From: Bacillota bacterium
GTDB lineage: Bacteria; Bacillota; Sulfobacillia; Sulfobacillales; Sulfobacillaceae
Direction of reading: 5' to 3'
DNA: 6,305 bases
Assembly: GCA_021820675.1 (NCBI GenBank)
Contig: JAKADI010000111.1
Coordinates: 1-6,305 of the forward strand
Shown piece after piece: positions 6,042 through 6,305 of the stretch. The translations under genes and the position numbers were made by a program. Each line of letters opens with the position of its first letter. Position 1 is the first letter of the stretch. Below the pieces are notes generated by a model. The model was not told the DNA's origin, did not search any database, and saw nothing but the letters and a program-made list of their open reading frames with translations.

Positions 6042-6305
6042 GTTCCTCTTTTCCCCGGCCGATGCTTTTTGTGTTGATCCTTAATTATTTATTATAGGCT
6101 ACCCGCGCGCGCCGTCCACTAACCGTGGTTTCTGCCGAGTTATGAATTATCCCCATCTAGCAATATTATTATTGGTATACTAGAATATGCTTTCGGGCAC
6201 TAGGGGCTCAATCTGGAAGGCGGGATAGCACTGGACGGGCGGCGTCGATCACAACAAACCGCATCCAACCGAGGACGCAGCATTGGTGTATCGGCAAGTA
6301 TTATC
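6042..6305. other. Right-hand non-coding end, no assignable gene
   Basis: Beyond the AI-2E promoter I see no supported gene. A plus-strand frame is open from 6161 to the edge, and a minus-strand frame enters from the edge and stops at 6200-6202. Neither product resembles a family I know, and neither has coding-like features. A TTG at 6283 (followed in frame by GTG) with GAGGA 7 nt upstream could be the first codons of a plus-strand gene cut by the window, but only seven codons are visible. Confidence 0.4.
6091..6118 (-). promoter_or_regulatory. Likely promoter of the AI-2E-family gene
   Basis: On the minus strand, -35 TGGACG (6118-6113, 4 of 6 to TTGACA), a 16-nt spacer and a perfect -10 TATAAT (6096-6091). 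The start codon follows about 50 nt later, with AGAGG in front of it. The spacer contains an unusual alternating GCGCGCGC run (about 6105-6112). Confidence 0.42.

Noticed and set aside
1..6305. CRISPR array, insertion sequence, rRNA, defence system
   Set aside because: No regular repeats, transposase, terminal inverted repeats or rRNA-like sequence were seen on either strand.

Overview
The window reads as ordinary bacterial chromosome, densely coded and almost entirely on the minus strand. By eye the base composition is close to even. Starts are mixed (ATG, GTG and apparently ATT) and are preceded by purine-rich, Bacillota-type Shine-Dalgarno sequences. Strong ribosome binding sites, non-ATG starts and a DUF3536-type GH57 protein would fit a Bacillota lineage such as Sulfobacillus or a relative. 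That placement is inference from gene content and style, not from a marker gene.

Layout, read in the direction of transcription (right to left): an AI-2E/PerM-family membrane protein (4932-6038) with its own likely promoter at about 6091-6118; a 57-residue topoisomerase-type C4 zinc-ribbon protein (4633-4806); a non-coding interval (4443-4632) with a candidate plus-strand promoter and an intrinsic terminator that could bracket a transcript of about 135 nt; then a probable three-gene minus-strand unit. That unit is an atypical short-chain dehydrogenase/reductase (3768-4442), cobyrinate a,c-diamide synthase CobB/CbiA (2309-3679) and a DUF3536 glycoside hydrolase family 57 protein (1-2250) that runs off the left edge. 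The right-hand end (6042-6305) holds no assignable gene.

How the genes fit together: the CobB/CbiA assignment is firm and places one amidation step of corrin ring synthesis here, but no other cobalamin gene and no cobalamin riboswitch is visible. The GH57 protein is an alpha-glucan-type enzyme by family, and the SDR has no readable substrate. The three are close enough (88 and 58 bp gaps, no terminator seen between them) to be co-transcribed, but no shared pathway can be read from the sequence.

The points most worth checking are the ATT start codon of the GH57 gene, the unexplained plus-strand RNA interval upstream of the SDR gene, and the SDR's non-canonical active-site region. I did not find a convincing new multi-gene system.
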